Source of the DNA: CAG-390 sp045543615
GTDB taxonomy: Bacteria; Bacillota; Clostridia; Oscillospirales; CAG-272
Length of the DNA: 64,000 nucleotides
Direction of reading: 5' to 3'
NCBI GenBank assembly: GCA_045543615.1
Contig: JAZPXL010000041.1
Coordinates: 1 to 64,000, forward strand
Shown: one piece after another, positions 23,859 to 31,875 of the stretch
How positions within the stretch are numbered: position 1 is the stretch's first letter
How the letters are laid out: each line of letters starts with the position of its first letter
Translations under genes and position numbers: made by a program
The notes under the pieces: generated by a model
The model's input: only the letters and a program-made list of their open reading frames with translations
Database searches by the model: none
Told to the model about the DNA's origin: nothing

Positions 23859-24401
23859 ATGGATAATCAAGAATATGCTTGCTACGAAGTGAAACTGAAT
23901 CGGCTCTTCAATATTCAATCAAAGCAGAATTTAATATGGCTCGCTGTATTATTTTCTTTGCCTATTCTTTATACGATAGTTAATATTGTAAATCATACAT
24001 TTGATTGGAAAGGACTTCTCATATACTGCTGCGGATGTTTAGCAATTATGATTGTAAAACTCCTCAGCAATCCTAAATGTTTAGATGTAACCCCCGGTAC
24101 AATTAAATTTCAATATCGGGTAGCATTGCTAAATCTGCTTGTTACAGGACGTATATGGGGAGGCACCGAAACCGAATCCAAATACGAAAAAACATACACC
24201 CTTTACAATATAAAAAGCATTGAATATTTGCAATCCTCTTTTGAGAAAAAATTCTCTTGTGGGCATATACATATATGCGCCGATGTCAACATGGGTGCAA
24301 AAGGAAAAGAGGAACGCACATTTACTATATATGGCATAAAGGATTTTGAAAACACATCAGTTTGGATGAAAGAATTTGTTCAACTTTCCAATAATACATA
24401 G
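23859..24401 (+). CDS. Two-helix membrane protein of unknown function
   Basis: A 180-residue protein with two transmembrane segments (about residues 25-45 and 55-75), then a C-terminal soluble domain with beta-type segments (PGTIKFQYRVALLNLLV, TYTLYNIKSIEYL, TFTIYGIKDFENTSVWMKEF). The last part is reminiscent of membrane-linked PH-like domains of Firmicutes, which often share the pattern strand-IKxI, but I cannot confirm this. ATG 23,859 follows GGAGG at 7 bp. It stands alone between array A3 and array A4. Confidence 0.82.
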   Translation: MDNQEYACYEVKLNRLFNIQSKQNLIWLAVLFSLPILYTIVNIVNHTFDWKGLLIYCCGCLAIMIVKLLSNPKCLDVTPGTIKFQYRVALLNLLVTGRIWGGTETESKYEKTYTLYNIKSIEYLQSSFEKKFSCGHIHICADVNMGAKGKEERTFTIYGIKDFENTSVWMKEFVQLSNNT

Positions 24402-24512
24402 CTTCGTTTACAAGCATGGCGCGAAAGCCCGAAAGACCTCGGATCACTTTTTGCGCCCATCATCGACAAGGGATAAGTGTACCCTCATGGCAAAAATCAC
24501 GGACTGTTTTTT

Positions 24513-24650
24513 GAATGATGTTTGCCTGCGGCAAATGATGACGGCTTCGCCTAATGATGCGTGGCTTCGCCACATTTGGGGGCAAACCTCGCATCACCCA
24601 CGGAAAAAGGTGGAGCAACATCATATTTGCGAAGCAAATGCATCATTACC
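24513..24650. repeat. Hairpin-linker array A4
   Basis: Linkers AATGATG/ATGATGA join TTTGCCtgcGGCAAA, CGGCttCGCCT and GTGGCttcGCCAC in the left half. After an unstructured spacer, the right half has ACATCATATTTGCGAAGC with stem ATTTGCgaaGCAAAT and ends CATCATTACCATTGACA, in the reverse sense. Like A2, it ends at the -35 box of a downstream gene. It fills most of the 299-bp gap after the 23,859 gene; I saw no clear terminator there. Confidence 0.75.
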
Positions 24651-24651
24651 A

Positions 24652-24680
24652 TTGACATTCTTTTGACATAATTATCAAAT
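24652..24680 (+). promoter_or_regulatory. Probable promoter after array A4
   Basis: TTGACA at 24,652-24,657 with TCAAAT at 24,675-24,680 (17 bp). The -10 is weak; a second TTGACA at 24,663 has no good -10 partner. Confidence 0.5.
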
Positions 24681-24700
24681 AAAATGTGGAGGATTAAGGT

Positions 24701-25078
24701 ATGAAAAGGACTTTAACTATTTTTCTTTCGGTGATTATTATCATTGGATTAACAGCTTGTCAAAACACAGAATCAGATTTATGCGCCCTTCCTTCCGGTA
24801 CATACTATATGATGGGTGAATTTGAAGAATTAATGACTCCATATTTGATTTTAAATTTTGAAGATCACACTTTTCGGATGGGTGCCGGTGGTCTTGTCTC
24901 ATACCAAGAATGCGGTTCTTTTGTCGTTAGTGACAACCGAATCACAGCAACTTCGCAAAGCACTGTTTTTGTTTTTGAGATTAAAAATAATAATACACTT
25001 ATACTTGTCGACAACGGAGATAATGAGTTTTTTAAGATGCCTGAAAACTCAGAATATATTTTTAGTAATGATTCATAA
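24701..25078 (+). CDS. Small lipoprotein of unknown function
   Basis: A 125-residue lipoprotein: signal peptide MKRTLTIFLSVIIIIGLTAC with the lipobox LTAC (Cys20), then a compact beta-rich domain of about 100 residues (PYLILNFEDHTFRM, GSFVVSDNRITATS, STVFVFEIKNNNTLILVDNG). The layout is that of small lipocalin-like or META-like stress lipoproteins, but no family is certain. TGGAGG precedes the start. It is flanked by array A4 and by a terminator of the shared AATCCAAGTC type. Confidence 0.85.
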   Translation: MKRTLTIFLSVIIIIGLTACQNTESDLCALPSGTYYMMGEFEELMTPYLILNFEDHTFRMGAGGLVSYQECGSFVVSDNRITATSQSTVFVFEIKNNNTLILVDNGDNEFFKMPENSEYIFSNDS

Positions 25079-25114
25079 TCACGCATATTTTTGCGTTTAC
25101 TTACTCACCGTTTG

Positions 25115-25146
25115 AAAAAATCCAAGTCTTTCGACTTGGATTTTTT
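25115..25146 (+). terminator. Terminator with the shared AATCCAAGTC stem, copy 2
   Basis: Stem AAAAAATCCAAGTC / GACTTGGATTTTTT. The loop reads TTTC, the reverse complement of the GAAA loop in copies 1 and 3, as if the core were inverted. It is followed, as in copy 1, by CATTTGTG and a hairpin (TTGTGCCgcaaGGCACAA). Confidence 0.88.
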
Positions 25147-25228
25147 CATTTGTGCCGCAAGGCACAACAAAATTTGACAAATCAAGCAGGCAAAACGAGG
25201 TTATCACTTGGTGCGAACAAAAAAACAG

Positions 25229-25257
25229 TTGATTTTTTGTAAACATTGATGTATAAT
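25229..25257 (+). promoter_or_regulatory. Promoter of the YwaF-like gene
   Basis: TTGATT at 25,229-25,234 and TATAAT at 25,252-25,257, 17-bp spacing. The leader to the start codon is about 100 nt. Confidence 0.8.
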
Positions 25258-25363
25258 TGTTTTTGAAATGCAGAGGGGTACAGGCTGTTTTTGTTGCCGT
25301 CGCAATATTTGTTGCCGTTGGACTTTGAAAAACTGATTTGTTTGAGAAAAGGAAGAGAGTGTT

Positions 25364-26188
25364 ATGTTTAAATACGGTGGATTTTTCACATACAAAGACT
25401 TTCTTGAAGGATATAACGGTCAGGATTATATGGGAGCCTGGCAGTTCATCTTTCTTGGCGTTGCCACGCTTGCAATAATTCTCTTAAGCGTCTTTCTAAG
25501 AAAAATATCGCACAAAAAAATCGACATATTTCTGAAGGTGCTCGCTGTAATAATTCCTGCTTTGGAGATCTTGAAGATTTCCATCGAAACTTACCAAGAC
25601 ATCAAATGTGGATATGGGTTTAATTTCAGCGGCTTGTTGCCTCTTTATACCTGCAGCCTCTTTATTTACACATTACCCATAGCGGCGTTTGGTAAGGGCA
25701 AGGCGAGAGATTGCTGTCTTTCCTTTTTAACGACGATCGGTATTTTTTCAGGACTTACGAATTTTGTTATGGCCCCGATTCTGAATACATATCCGTTCTT
25801 TAATTTCCATACCTTTGTATCGCTCAATTACCATTTCTGGTTGGTGTTTACGGGAATTTTCTTGATAGCTACCAAGTATTACGTCCCTAAATGGTTTGAT
25901 ATAGTGAGGGGTATGATTCCTGTTGCCCTTTTATCACTGCTTGCGATTCCCGTAGATTATGCGCTCAGCGCATATTACGGCTGGAGCGTGGACTATATGC
26001 TTTACTATTCGGGAAACGGCGCACCATTGTTGCCCGAGCTTTCAGGCAAGCTTGCATCGGTGGGGCTGAGACCAATTTTCACTTGCATAGTATTCGTGCT
26101 TTATTTTGTAATAACGGCTGCCGTCGTTGCAATCATCAGGCTTATCTTTTCTATAAAAGCTCTGAAGAAAAGCACGAGTAAACAATAA
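25364..26188 (+). CDS. YwaF/TIGR02206-type integral membrane protein
   Basis: A 274-residue protein with about seven hydrophobic segments. The motif LLPLYTCSLFIYTLPIAAFG and the later SLNYHFWLVFTGI stretch match the YwaF (TIGR02206, TMEM164-like) family of Firmicutes membrane proteins, whose function is not known. GGAAGAG precedes the start. It shares a probable transcript with the 26,255 gene 66 bp downstream. It lies inside the accessory patch between two copies of the shared terminator. Confidence 0.85.
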   Translation: MFKYGGFFTYKDFLEGYNGQDYMGAWQFIFLGVATLAIILLSVFLRKISHKKIDIFLKVLAVIIPALEILKISIETYQDIKCGYGFNFSGLLPLYTCSLFIYTLPIAAFGKGKARDCCLSFLTTIGIFSGLTNFVMAPILNTYPFFNFHTFVSLNYHFWLVFTGIFLIATKYYVPKWFDIVRGMIPVALLSLLAIPVDYALSAYYGWSVDYMLYYSGNGAPLLPELSGKLASVGLRPIFTCIVFVLYFVITAAVVAIIRLIFSIKALKKSTSKQ

Positions 26189-26254
26189 TGGAATTTATCA
26201 AAGCACTAAAACGGCTTTGAAAAACTGACAAAAAATTCTCATAGGGGAGAACAA

Positions 26255-26758
26255 ATGAAAAACGAATACAAAATCACAAAGGATTTAATAAAATCCTGGG
26301 CTAAGGAATACCACATTTATGGAGGCGTAAATGTCTTTTTGTTTATTCTTTGGTGTGCTTTGGGCGTTATCGGATTATTTGGACTGATCCTGTCTATTGC
26401 TATGAGCTTGGATTGGATAATAATTTATATCTATGCTTTGTTTCTTATAATAGCTATATTTAAGCTTTTCATCCAGCGTTTTGTTGTGTGGTCAAAAAGG
26501 TATAAAATATATTCGACCACATACGGTGTTACGGAATGGATCCGCACCACAGAATTTTTGGATGACGAAATCGTAGTGACGGATCACACAACGGTAAACA
26601 GATTGAAATATAGCAATATCAAAAAGATAAAAGAAAAAGGTAATGTTGTTATGATATTATTGAATAACAATATGGCTTTGAGACTTTACAAGGACGCGTT
26701 TGTTTTGGGCTCTTGGGAAGAGTGCAAAAAAATGCTTCTTGAAAAGACAACGAAATAA
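26255..26758 (+). CDS. YcxB-like membrane protein
   Basis: A 167-residue protein: two transmembrane segments (about residues 27-47 and 52-73), then a C-terminal domain of about 80 residues resembling the YcxB C-terminal (PH-like) domain. Its pattern is DDEIVVTDHTTVNRLKYSNIKKIKEKGNVV, then an LRLYKDAF segment. In such proteins the domain is cytoplasmic; function unknown. AGGGGAG precedes the start. Followed by the shared AATCCAAGTC terminator. Confidence 0.85.
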   Translation: MKNEYKITKDLIKSWAKEYHIYGGVNVFLFILWCALGVIGLFGLILSIAMSLDWIIIYIYALFLIIAIFKLFIQRFVVWSKRYKIYSTTYGVTEWIRTTEFLDDEIVVTDHTTVNRLKYSNIKKIKEKGNVVMILLNNNMALRLYKDAFVLGSWEECKKMLLEKTTK

Positions 26759-26786
26759 AAGCTTGATCTTTTCGCTCGTTTAAAGC

Positions 26787-26817
26787 AAAAAATCCAAGTC
26801 GAAAGACTTGGATTTTT
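26787..26817 (+). terminator. Terminator with the shared AATCCAAGTC stem, copy 3
   Basis: Stem AAAAATCCAAGTC / GACTTGGATTTTT, loop GAAA, preceded by CTCGTTTAAAGC as in copies 1 and 2 of the 55-bp segment. It probably also ends the convergent lipoprotein gene. Confidence 0.88.
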
Positions 26818-26839
26818 CTTTTATACAAACACGGTTGTA

Positions 26840-27304
26840 TTATTTCTGATCCTGATAAGGAATGTCAGTCTCAACAAATCTGTCAAGAATATCTGAGGGA
26901 ATCTTTGAGGAGTCGCCCTTTTCGCTTATTGCGAGCTGCTTGATCTTCTCAAATGAGTAAACCTGACCACGAACTGTCTCGACGGCTACTATCGCAATTT
27001 TGTCGCCCGAAGTAAGTCCGTCAAAGAAGTCATCGGGAGTACCTCTCATAGGAATAAGGATGTAAATATGATCGTCATTTGGAACATAAAGGAATCTTCC
27101 ACCACCCTCATAATAGTAAATTCCACTATGAATAGCACGGCCTATCTGCTGATCCTCTTCGGTGCATCTAAGGTCTTCGGGAGAGTCAACACGCCATTCG
27201 CCTGCAGCCTTTGTGGTGTCATCGGGTGTTTCTGTGGGTGCCTGGCAAGCAACGCAAGAGATCATAACGACTGCGAGCAGTAAAATAGAGATGATTCTTT
27301 TCAT
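26840..27304 (-). CDS. Small lipoprotein of unknown function
   Basis: A 154-residue lipoprotein: signal peptide ending in lipobox CVAC (Cys20), a short Thr/Pro/Asp linker, and a soluble domain with GDKIAIVAVETVRGQVYSFE, an OB-fold-like strand pattern seen in small exported proteins of Clostridia. Function unknown. GGAGG lies 8 bp before the start. It converges on the 26,255 gene. Confidence 0.85.
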   Translation of the reverse strand: MKRIISILLLAVVMISCVACQAPTETPDDTTKAAGEWRVDSPEDLRCTEEDQQIGRAIHSGIYYYEGGGRFLYVPNDDHIYILIPMRGTPDDFFDGLTSGDKIAIVAVETVRGQVYSFEKIKQLAISEKGDSSKIPSDILDRFVETDIPYQDQK

Positions 27305-27445
27305 AATTGTCCTCCAAAATATGTCATAAAATATATTGAGAAATCAACTTTTTGTGTTTCTCAAGCCCATTATAGCATCACTACTCTTGCTATATGTGAA
27401 TATTTTGTAAACAATGCCACGATTTACGGACCAAAAATTTTGTTT

Positions 27446-28312
27446 TCAAATCTCAATCTCGCTTGTGCCACAGTACGCCTTGTGTACGGTGGATGCGCTC
27501 GTCTCAAGCGAGAGATTGATTTTTGCGCCCTCCGTCTCGCTGTATGAGGCGTGCATCTCACGGTATGCGGCACTTGAGATCGGCATAAAGACAACATCCG
27601 GTGAGACGTATTGGTAAAACTCACGGCAGAAGCTGTCGCATAGTGCGTGATGGGGCATCTGCAGTGCATCACTTTTAAGCTTGCGTCCGTACCTAAGCGC
27701 AGTTATCAGCATTGACGGTCGGAATGCGTCACCCGTCACCACAACTCGCCCACGCTTGCCACTTATAGAGATAATGAGCGAGCAGAGATTGAAATTCTTG
27801 CCCGATGAGCCGAAGATTGAGCAATCATCGGGAACGTAGAGAAAGCTGATTTTCGTGCCGTCAATAATTATCTCCTCGTCCCTTACGGGTGTGCGTGTCT
27901 TTGCGCCGAATATATTTGAGATGGCGTGCATCTGTGCATCCACGGCTTCAAAGATATTCGTTTCGCCGTCATCATTCTCAAACTCAGGGGGAAAATACCA
28001 AATTATTTCCCCGACGGACAAGCGAGAGCGCAGCTCGCAGCTCCCGCTTATGGTCAGTAGTGCGCCGTAGTGGTCAATATGAGGGTGCGTAATGATCCAA
28101 TATTCAACCTCGGCTCTTTTGCCATCGGCGCATTCTTCAATAAGGCGCAGAAAATCCTCGCCGTCGTTTTTGTTGCCACCGTCAATTGCAATAATTTTGC
28201 CACCGTCTGTGACAATTACATCGCCCATACCGGCTGCCGGCCATCCTGTCTTTCCACCGAACTCGCCGTTATATTGTGATTCTTTTGTGCTGTATTGAAT
28301 AAATCTTCCCAT
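27446..28312 (-). CDS. Metallo-beta-lactamase-fold hydrolase (ComEC-like domain)
   Basis: A 288-residue cytoplasmic protein. The MBL metal motif is ITHPHIDHYGAL (H-x-H-x-D-H), preceded by KIIAIDGG, with GRVVVTGDAF and LQMPHHAL as later metal-binding segments. The fold is shared with the C-terminal domain of ComEC and with nucleases and phosphodiesterases; the substrate is unknown. There is no signal peptide. GGAGGAC precedes the start. The secreted protein at 31,876-33,570 carries a related domain (THIHNDHVGAF), so the window encodes a cytoplasmic and a lipid-anchored version. Confidence 0.9.
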   Translation of the reverse strand: MGRFIQYSTKESQYNGEFGGKTGWPAAGMGDVIVTDGGKIIAIDGGNKNDGEDFLRLIEECADGKRAEVEYWIITHPHIDHYGALLTISGSCELRSRLSVGEIIWYFPPEFENDDGETNIFEAVDAQMHAISNIFGAKTRTPVRDEEIIIDGTKISFLYVPDDCSIFGSSGKNFNLCSLIISISGKRGRVVVTGDAFRPSMLITALRYGRKLKSDALQMPHHALCDSFCREFYQYVSPDVVFMPISSAAYREMHASYSETEGAKINLSLETSASTVHKAYCGTSEIEI

Positions 28313-28417
28313 ATCGTCCTCCGTCTTGTGCCTGTATTATACCACAAAAGTGCATCGTTGTAAATAAAGCTTTGCAAATTAGTAAAGACAATATGCAGAA
28401 GTTTTTGAGAGTAATGA

Positions 28418-28446
28418 TTTACAAAAAGGCAGAGTTGTGATATAAT
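28418..28446 (+). promoter_or_regulatory. Promoter of the kinase-fusion gene
   Basis: TTTACA at 28,418-28,423 and TATAAT at 28,441-28,446, 17-bp spacing, about 45 bp before the start. Confidence 0.75.
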
Positions 28447-28492
28447 AAAACGAGTGGAGTTTGCCACCAATAAAAATAATGAGAGAGTAAAA

Positions 28493-29572
28493 ATGACAGA
28501 AAAAGAGCGCAGAGCAGAGATTACTTACAGCCGTCTTATCGAGCATATAGAGAAATATCCGTCCCTTTTGGCAGAAGACCTGTTTAAATTTATATTCCAA
28601 AGCTCGTTTGGCTGTGAGCACCTGCTCTCAAGTGAGAGCACAGCGCTCGCTCGCATTCGCAGCGAATACGAAACGGTCGACAGAACGGAGCGTGGGCGAG
28701 TGGAGGAGCTTGACGGCGACTATGTCCGTGTCCATCTCTCAGTATTAAATGACGGACTTCTGCCCGAAACGCTTGCAAGGCTCTTTTGCCTGTCTGCTAA
28801 GACGGAGGAGACGGGAGAGGTGGCACTATGCGAGAAGATTGAGGTGCTCTTCTCCCTTGCAAAAGACGGATTGCTTCCGTTTTCCACAGAGGAGCTTTGC
28901 GACAAGCTTGAGTGGTGGCGTGAGCGTGGATACCCCGCCGTGCATCATTCGGAGAGCTTTAGAGCTTCATACAGACCATCCTACCGTGTGATAGCGAGAA
29001 AATACGCAGAGCTTCTGCCACTTTTTGTGGAGATAGACAGGAGACGCACGAAAGAGAATATTACCATAGCCGTTGAGGGTGGAAGTGCGAGTGGAAAAAG
29101 CACGCTTGGGGAGATACTCGGACAGGTCTACGATTGCCGTGTCTTTCATATGGACGATTTCTTTTTGATGCCACATCAGAGAAATGAGGAGCGTTTGCGA
29201 GAGGTTGGCGGAAACATCGACAGGGAGCGTTTTGCAGAAGAGATACTGCCGTCACTCGTGCGTGGCGAGAGAGTTCAATACCGACGCTTTGACTGTTCGA
29301 CGCAGACGCTTGGCGAATATATGTGCGTAGAGAGTGCGCCGCTGAGCGTAGTTGAGGGCGTGTATTCTATGCATCCGTATTTTGGCAGGTATTATGAGCT
29401 GTCAGTATTTCTCGATATTGATAGCGAGAGTCAGCGACGTCGCATATACAGGCGCAACAGCGAAGATTTTGCCGTGCGTTTCTTTGAAGAATGGATACCA
29501 CTTGAGGAGATTTATTTTGAAGAAACGAAAATTCTCGAGCGCGCCGATATGGTGATAAAGGTCAAAGACTGA
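28493..29572 (+). CDS. Uridine kinase-like P-loop protein with an N-terminal extra domain
   Basis: A 359-residue two-part protein. Residues 1-185 form a helical domain I do not recognise (LAEDLFKFIFQSSFGCEHLL; VHHSESFRASYRPSYRVI). Residues 190-359 are a uridine kinase/phosphoribulokinase-type P-loop domain: AVEGGSASGKSTLGE (Walker A), VFHMDDFFLMP (the substrate-binding DDFF motif) and a lid-like RRRIYRR segment. The activity is probably phosphorylation of a nucleoside or small alcohol; the extra domain may set specificity. ATG 28,493 follows GAGAGAG; an upstream in-frame GTG at 28,454 lies too close to the promoter. Confidence 0.88.
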   Translation: MTEKERRAEITYSRLIEHIEKYPSLLAEDLFKFIFQSSFGCEHLLSSESTALARIRSEYETVDRTERGRVEELDGDYVRVHLSVLNDGLLPETLARLFCLSAKTEETGEVALCEKIEVLFSLAKDGLLPFSTEELCDKLEWWRERGYPAVHHSESFRASYRPSYRVIARKYAELLPLFVEIDRRRTKENITIAVEGGSASGKSTLGEILGQVYDCRVFHMDDFFLMPHQRNEERLREVGGNIDRERFAEEILPSLVRGERVQYRRFDCSTQTLGEYMCVESAPLSVVEGVYSMHPYFGRYYELSVFLDIDSESQRRRIYRRNSEDFAVRFFEEWIPLEEIYFEETKILERADMVIKVKD

Positions 29573-29595
29573 TATATAAATAGGAGGGCTTTTGA

Positions 29596-30663
29596 ATGGA
29601 ATATATTGCTCGTTTTTTTACAATTGCATTAATTCCGATAATTGTAGGAGGCGTGCTTGCCTTTCTGCGCAGACCTAAGAAGGCTCTGGACGGCGAGGTG
29701 TTTCTGCCCACGTCTGTTTTTGTGCTCGGCCTTATAGCTGCTGCTTTGTTTACCATAGTTGCAGCCTTTTTGGCGTTTGTAAGTGGTGAGGTGGCAGTTT
29801 CGATAGTATTCCTGCTCTTTTCCTTGCTCGGAATAATACTTATGGTGGCTTGTATAAATTGCAGAATTAAATATAACGAGGACGGATTTGTTTCAAAGAG
29901 CTTCTTTGGAGTCGAAACCCATTATACATATGATGAGCTTACATCCATAAGAGAGGGCGTAAACGACACCGTTCTCTATGTAGGCGAAAAGCGAGTAACG
30001 GTTGAGACAATGGCTGTCGGTAGCAGGGAATTTATCGCATTTGCAAAAAAGAAATATCGCACGCTTAAAGATGGTCGTCCACTTCCAAAGTCAAAGAAAG
30101 ATAAGAAAGACATCTTTTGCGGAAATGTAAAAGATCCTGAGGGCTTTATTGTCGCTTTCGTGCTCATCGGCGTGCTTGTTGCTATTGCCTGTGTGGTAGT
30201 TCCGTGGTACATTTTCTTCAATCCCTCGAATATTGACAACACCGAAAGGCAGGAGGTTGTCTTTGAGTCAATGGAGACGAAGGAAAGTGGCTTTGAGCTT
30301 GTCTCTGTTTACGGTGGGAAGTACAGAATACTCTATGTCGGAGAGGGATTTGAGGAGGAGATGATCCGCAGCCTTTGCGACGGTGAGACGAAGACGGTGG
30401 TTTATACAAATTTTATTGAGCCTGATGACGAGGACGAATATTTTGAGGTGCGTGCCGTGGAGCACAAAGGAAAGCGCATTCTTGATTTTGAGCAGACTAA
30501 CCGTTGGTACACGGATAACAATTGGTACTTCATTTTTGTGCCGATAGTGCTCCTTCTGTTTTACGCAGGACTGGTTGTTGGCACGATTGTGGTCGGTCGC
30601 AACCCCAAAAAGTACAAAAAGTATGTTCATCTGTTCTTTAAGGACGGATATGTTGATGTTTAA
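29596..30663 (+). CDS. Membrane protein with PH-like segment, unknown function
   Basis: A 355-residue protein with an N-terminal pair or trio of hydrophobic segments (about 5-22, 40-62, 67-88), a soluble stretch with a PH-like pattern (RIKYNEDGFVSKSFFGVETHY), a basic Lys/Asp-rich patch (SKKDKKD), another hydrophobic segment (about 183-205), an extracytoplasmic or cytoplasmic domain of about 95 residues, and a last hydrophobic segment (about 313-335). No enzyme motif. GGAGG precedes the start 23 bp after the kinase-fusion gene, so the two probably form an operon. Confidence 0.82.
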   Translation: MEYIARFFTIALIPIIVGGVLAFLRRPKKALDGEVFLPTSVFVLGLIAAALFTIVAAFLAFVSGEVAVSIVFLLFSLLGIILMVACINCRIKYNEDGFVSKSFFGVETHYTYDELTSIREGVNDTVLYVGEKRVTVETMAVGSREFIAFAKKKYRTLKDGRPLPKSKKDKKDIFCGNVKDPEGFIVAFVLIGVLVAIACVVVPWYIFFNPSNIDNTERQEVVFESMETKESGFELVSVYGGKYRILYVGEGFEEEMIRSLCDGETKTVVYTNFIEPDDEDEYFEVRAVEHKGKRILDFEQTNRWYTDNNWYFIFVPIVLLLFYAGLVVGTIVVGRNPKKYKKYVHLFFKDGYVDV

Positions 30664-30717
30664 ATGAAAGACCTCGGACGGTTGGGGTCTTTGTTACAGA
30701 CAAAACGCACAAAAGCG

Positions 30718-30747
30718 TTGACACAAAACAGAGAGATGTGCTATAAT
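30718..30747 (+). promoter_or_regulatory. Promoter of the Thr-rich lipoprotein genes
   Basis: TTGACA at 30,718-30,723 and TATAAT at 30,742-30,747, 18-bp spacing. The predicted transcription start near 30,754 would make an ATG at 30,756 leaderless, which is why the later start at 30,777 is preferred for the next gene. Confidence 0.8.
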
Positions 30748-30776
30748 TTAAAAAAATGAAAAAGGCGTGCTTGATA

Positions 30777-31859
30777 ATGAAAGTAATAAAGACAGTAGCT
30801 CTTTGCCTTGCAATTGCTATTCTTGCGCTATCTCTGCCGTCCTGTGTCCCCACCCCTCCATTCGATGACACGGTGGGAGATAATACAACCGTGGCAGACA
30901 ACACAACTGTCGCAGATAACACAACTGTCGCAGATAACACGACCATAGTCCCCGAGACAACCACACCCGAAACAGAGCCCCCACTTAAACCTGCCGAGAG
31001 CTTTGAGAGTCGGGGACTTTTCAGGGTTGAGAGATGGCAGGAGGGTGCAATATATGACGGCAAGCTCTTTGCGCTCGGCTCTGAGGGAGACGGCGAGGTG
31101 TTTTCCCTGTCGGGAAAGAAGAAAATAGCATCATTTTCGCTTGACAAAAAAGACAAGATAAAGCCACACGCAAACAGCGTTTGCTTTGGCACTGCGAAAT
31201 ATGACGAGGGTGACAAATACCCACTTCTCTACGTCAATGTTTACAACAATTATAAAAACAGCGCAGACAGAATGGAAGGCACTTGTTGTGTTTACAGGAT
31301 GACGGAGAGTGGTGGAGTCTTTGCGACAACGCTTGTGCAGGTTATTCGCATAGGCTTTGTAGAAAACCTTGAGCTTTGGAAGTCGAAGGCGAATAACGGA
31401 GACACTCGCCCGTACGGCAATTTCATTGTTGACACCGACGAAAACAAGCTCTACGCTTATGTTATGCGTGACAAAAACAGTACAACGAGATTTTTTGAGT
31501 TTGATGTTCCGTCACTGAATGAGGGCGAGTATAACAACACCTACGGATGTAATGTTGTCACACTTTTGGAGGGTGATATACTCTCGCAGTTTGACACGGA
31601 ATATATGAACTATATGCAGGGTTGCACATACACAACGGGCAAGATTATTACCACAGAGGGCTTTGACTCGGGAAGTGGCAACGAGCCTGCGATAAGGATT
31701 GTTGATATAAAGACGCAGAGGGTTGAAAAAACCTATATTCTTGCAGATTACGGACTTAAAAAAGAGCCCGAAATTATAAGCGTTGATCCCGACAGCGACA
31801 GAATTTATTATGCAAGCATCGACGGCGTGCTCAGAGAAATATTTATTTTTGAAAGCTAA
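30777..31859 (+). CDS. Lipoprotein with Thr-rich linker and C-terminal globular domain
   Basis: A 360-residue lipoprotein. The signal peptide MKVIKTVALCLAIAILALSL ends in a lipobox (LPSC), followed by a linker with four tandem TTVADN-type units, then a domain of about 280 residues. The domain has beta-propeller-like blades (GAIYDGKLFALGSEGDGEV, ENKLYAYVMRDKN, DRIYYASIDGVLREIFIF). Function unknown; a surface sensor or binding role is a guess. It lies 16 bp before another Thr-rich lipoprotein, so the two are cotranscribed. An ATG at 30,756 would add seven residues. Confidence 0.85.
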   Translation: MKVIKTVALCLAIAILALSLPSCVPTPPFDDTVGDNTTVADNTTVADNTTVADNTTIVPETTTPETEPPLKPAESFESRGLFRVERWQEGAIYDGKLFALGSEGDGEVFSLSGKKKIASFSLDKKDKIKPHANSVCFGTAKYDEGDKYPLLYVNVYNNYKNSADRMEGTCCVYRMTESGGVFATTLVQVIRIGFVENLELWKSKANNGDTRPYGNFIVDTDENKLYAYVMRDKNSTTRFFEFDVPSLNEGEYNNTYGCNVVTLLEGDILSQFDTEYMNYMQGCTYTTGKIITTEGFDSGSGNEPAIRIVDIKTQRVEKTYILADYGLKKEPEIISVDPDSDRIYYASIDGVLREIFIFES

Positions 31860-31875
31860 AAGTAAAGGAGAAAAA

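Noticed and set aside
25268..25336. 22-codon Cys-rich frame (MQRGTGCFCCRRNICC...) in the leader of the YwaF-like gene
   Set aside because: No ribosome binding site and no sign of conservation; likely chance.
22676..26820. Integron-type gene cassettes with attC sites
   Set aside because: The cassette-like layout is suggestive, but I see no RYYYAAC/GTTRRRY core sites at the gene ends and no integron integrase in the window.
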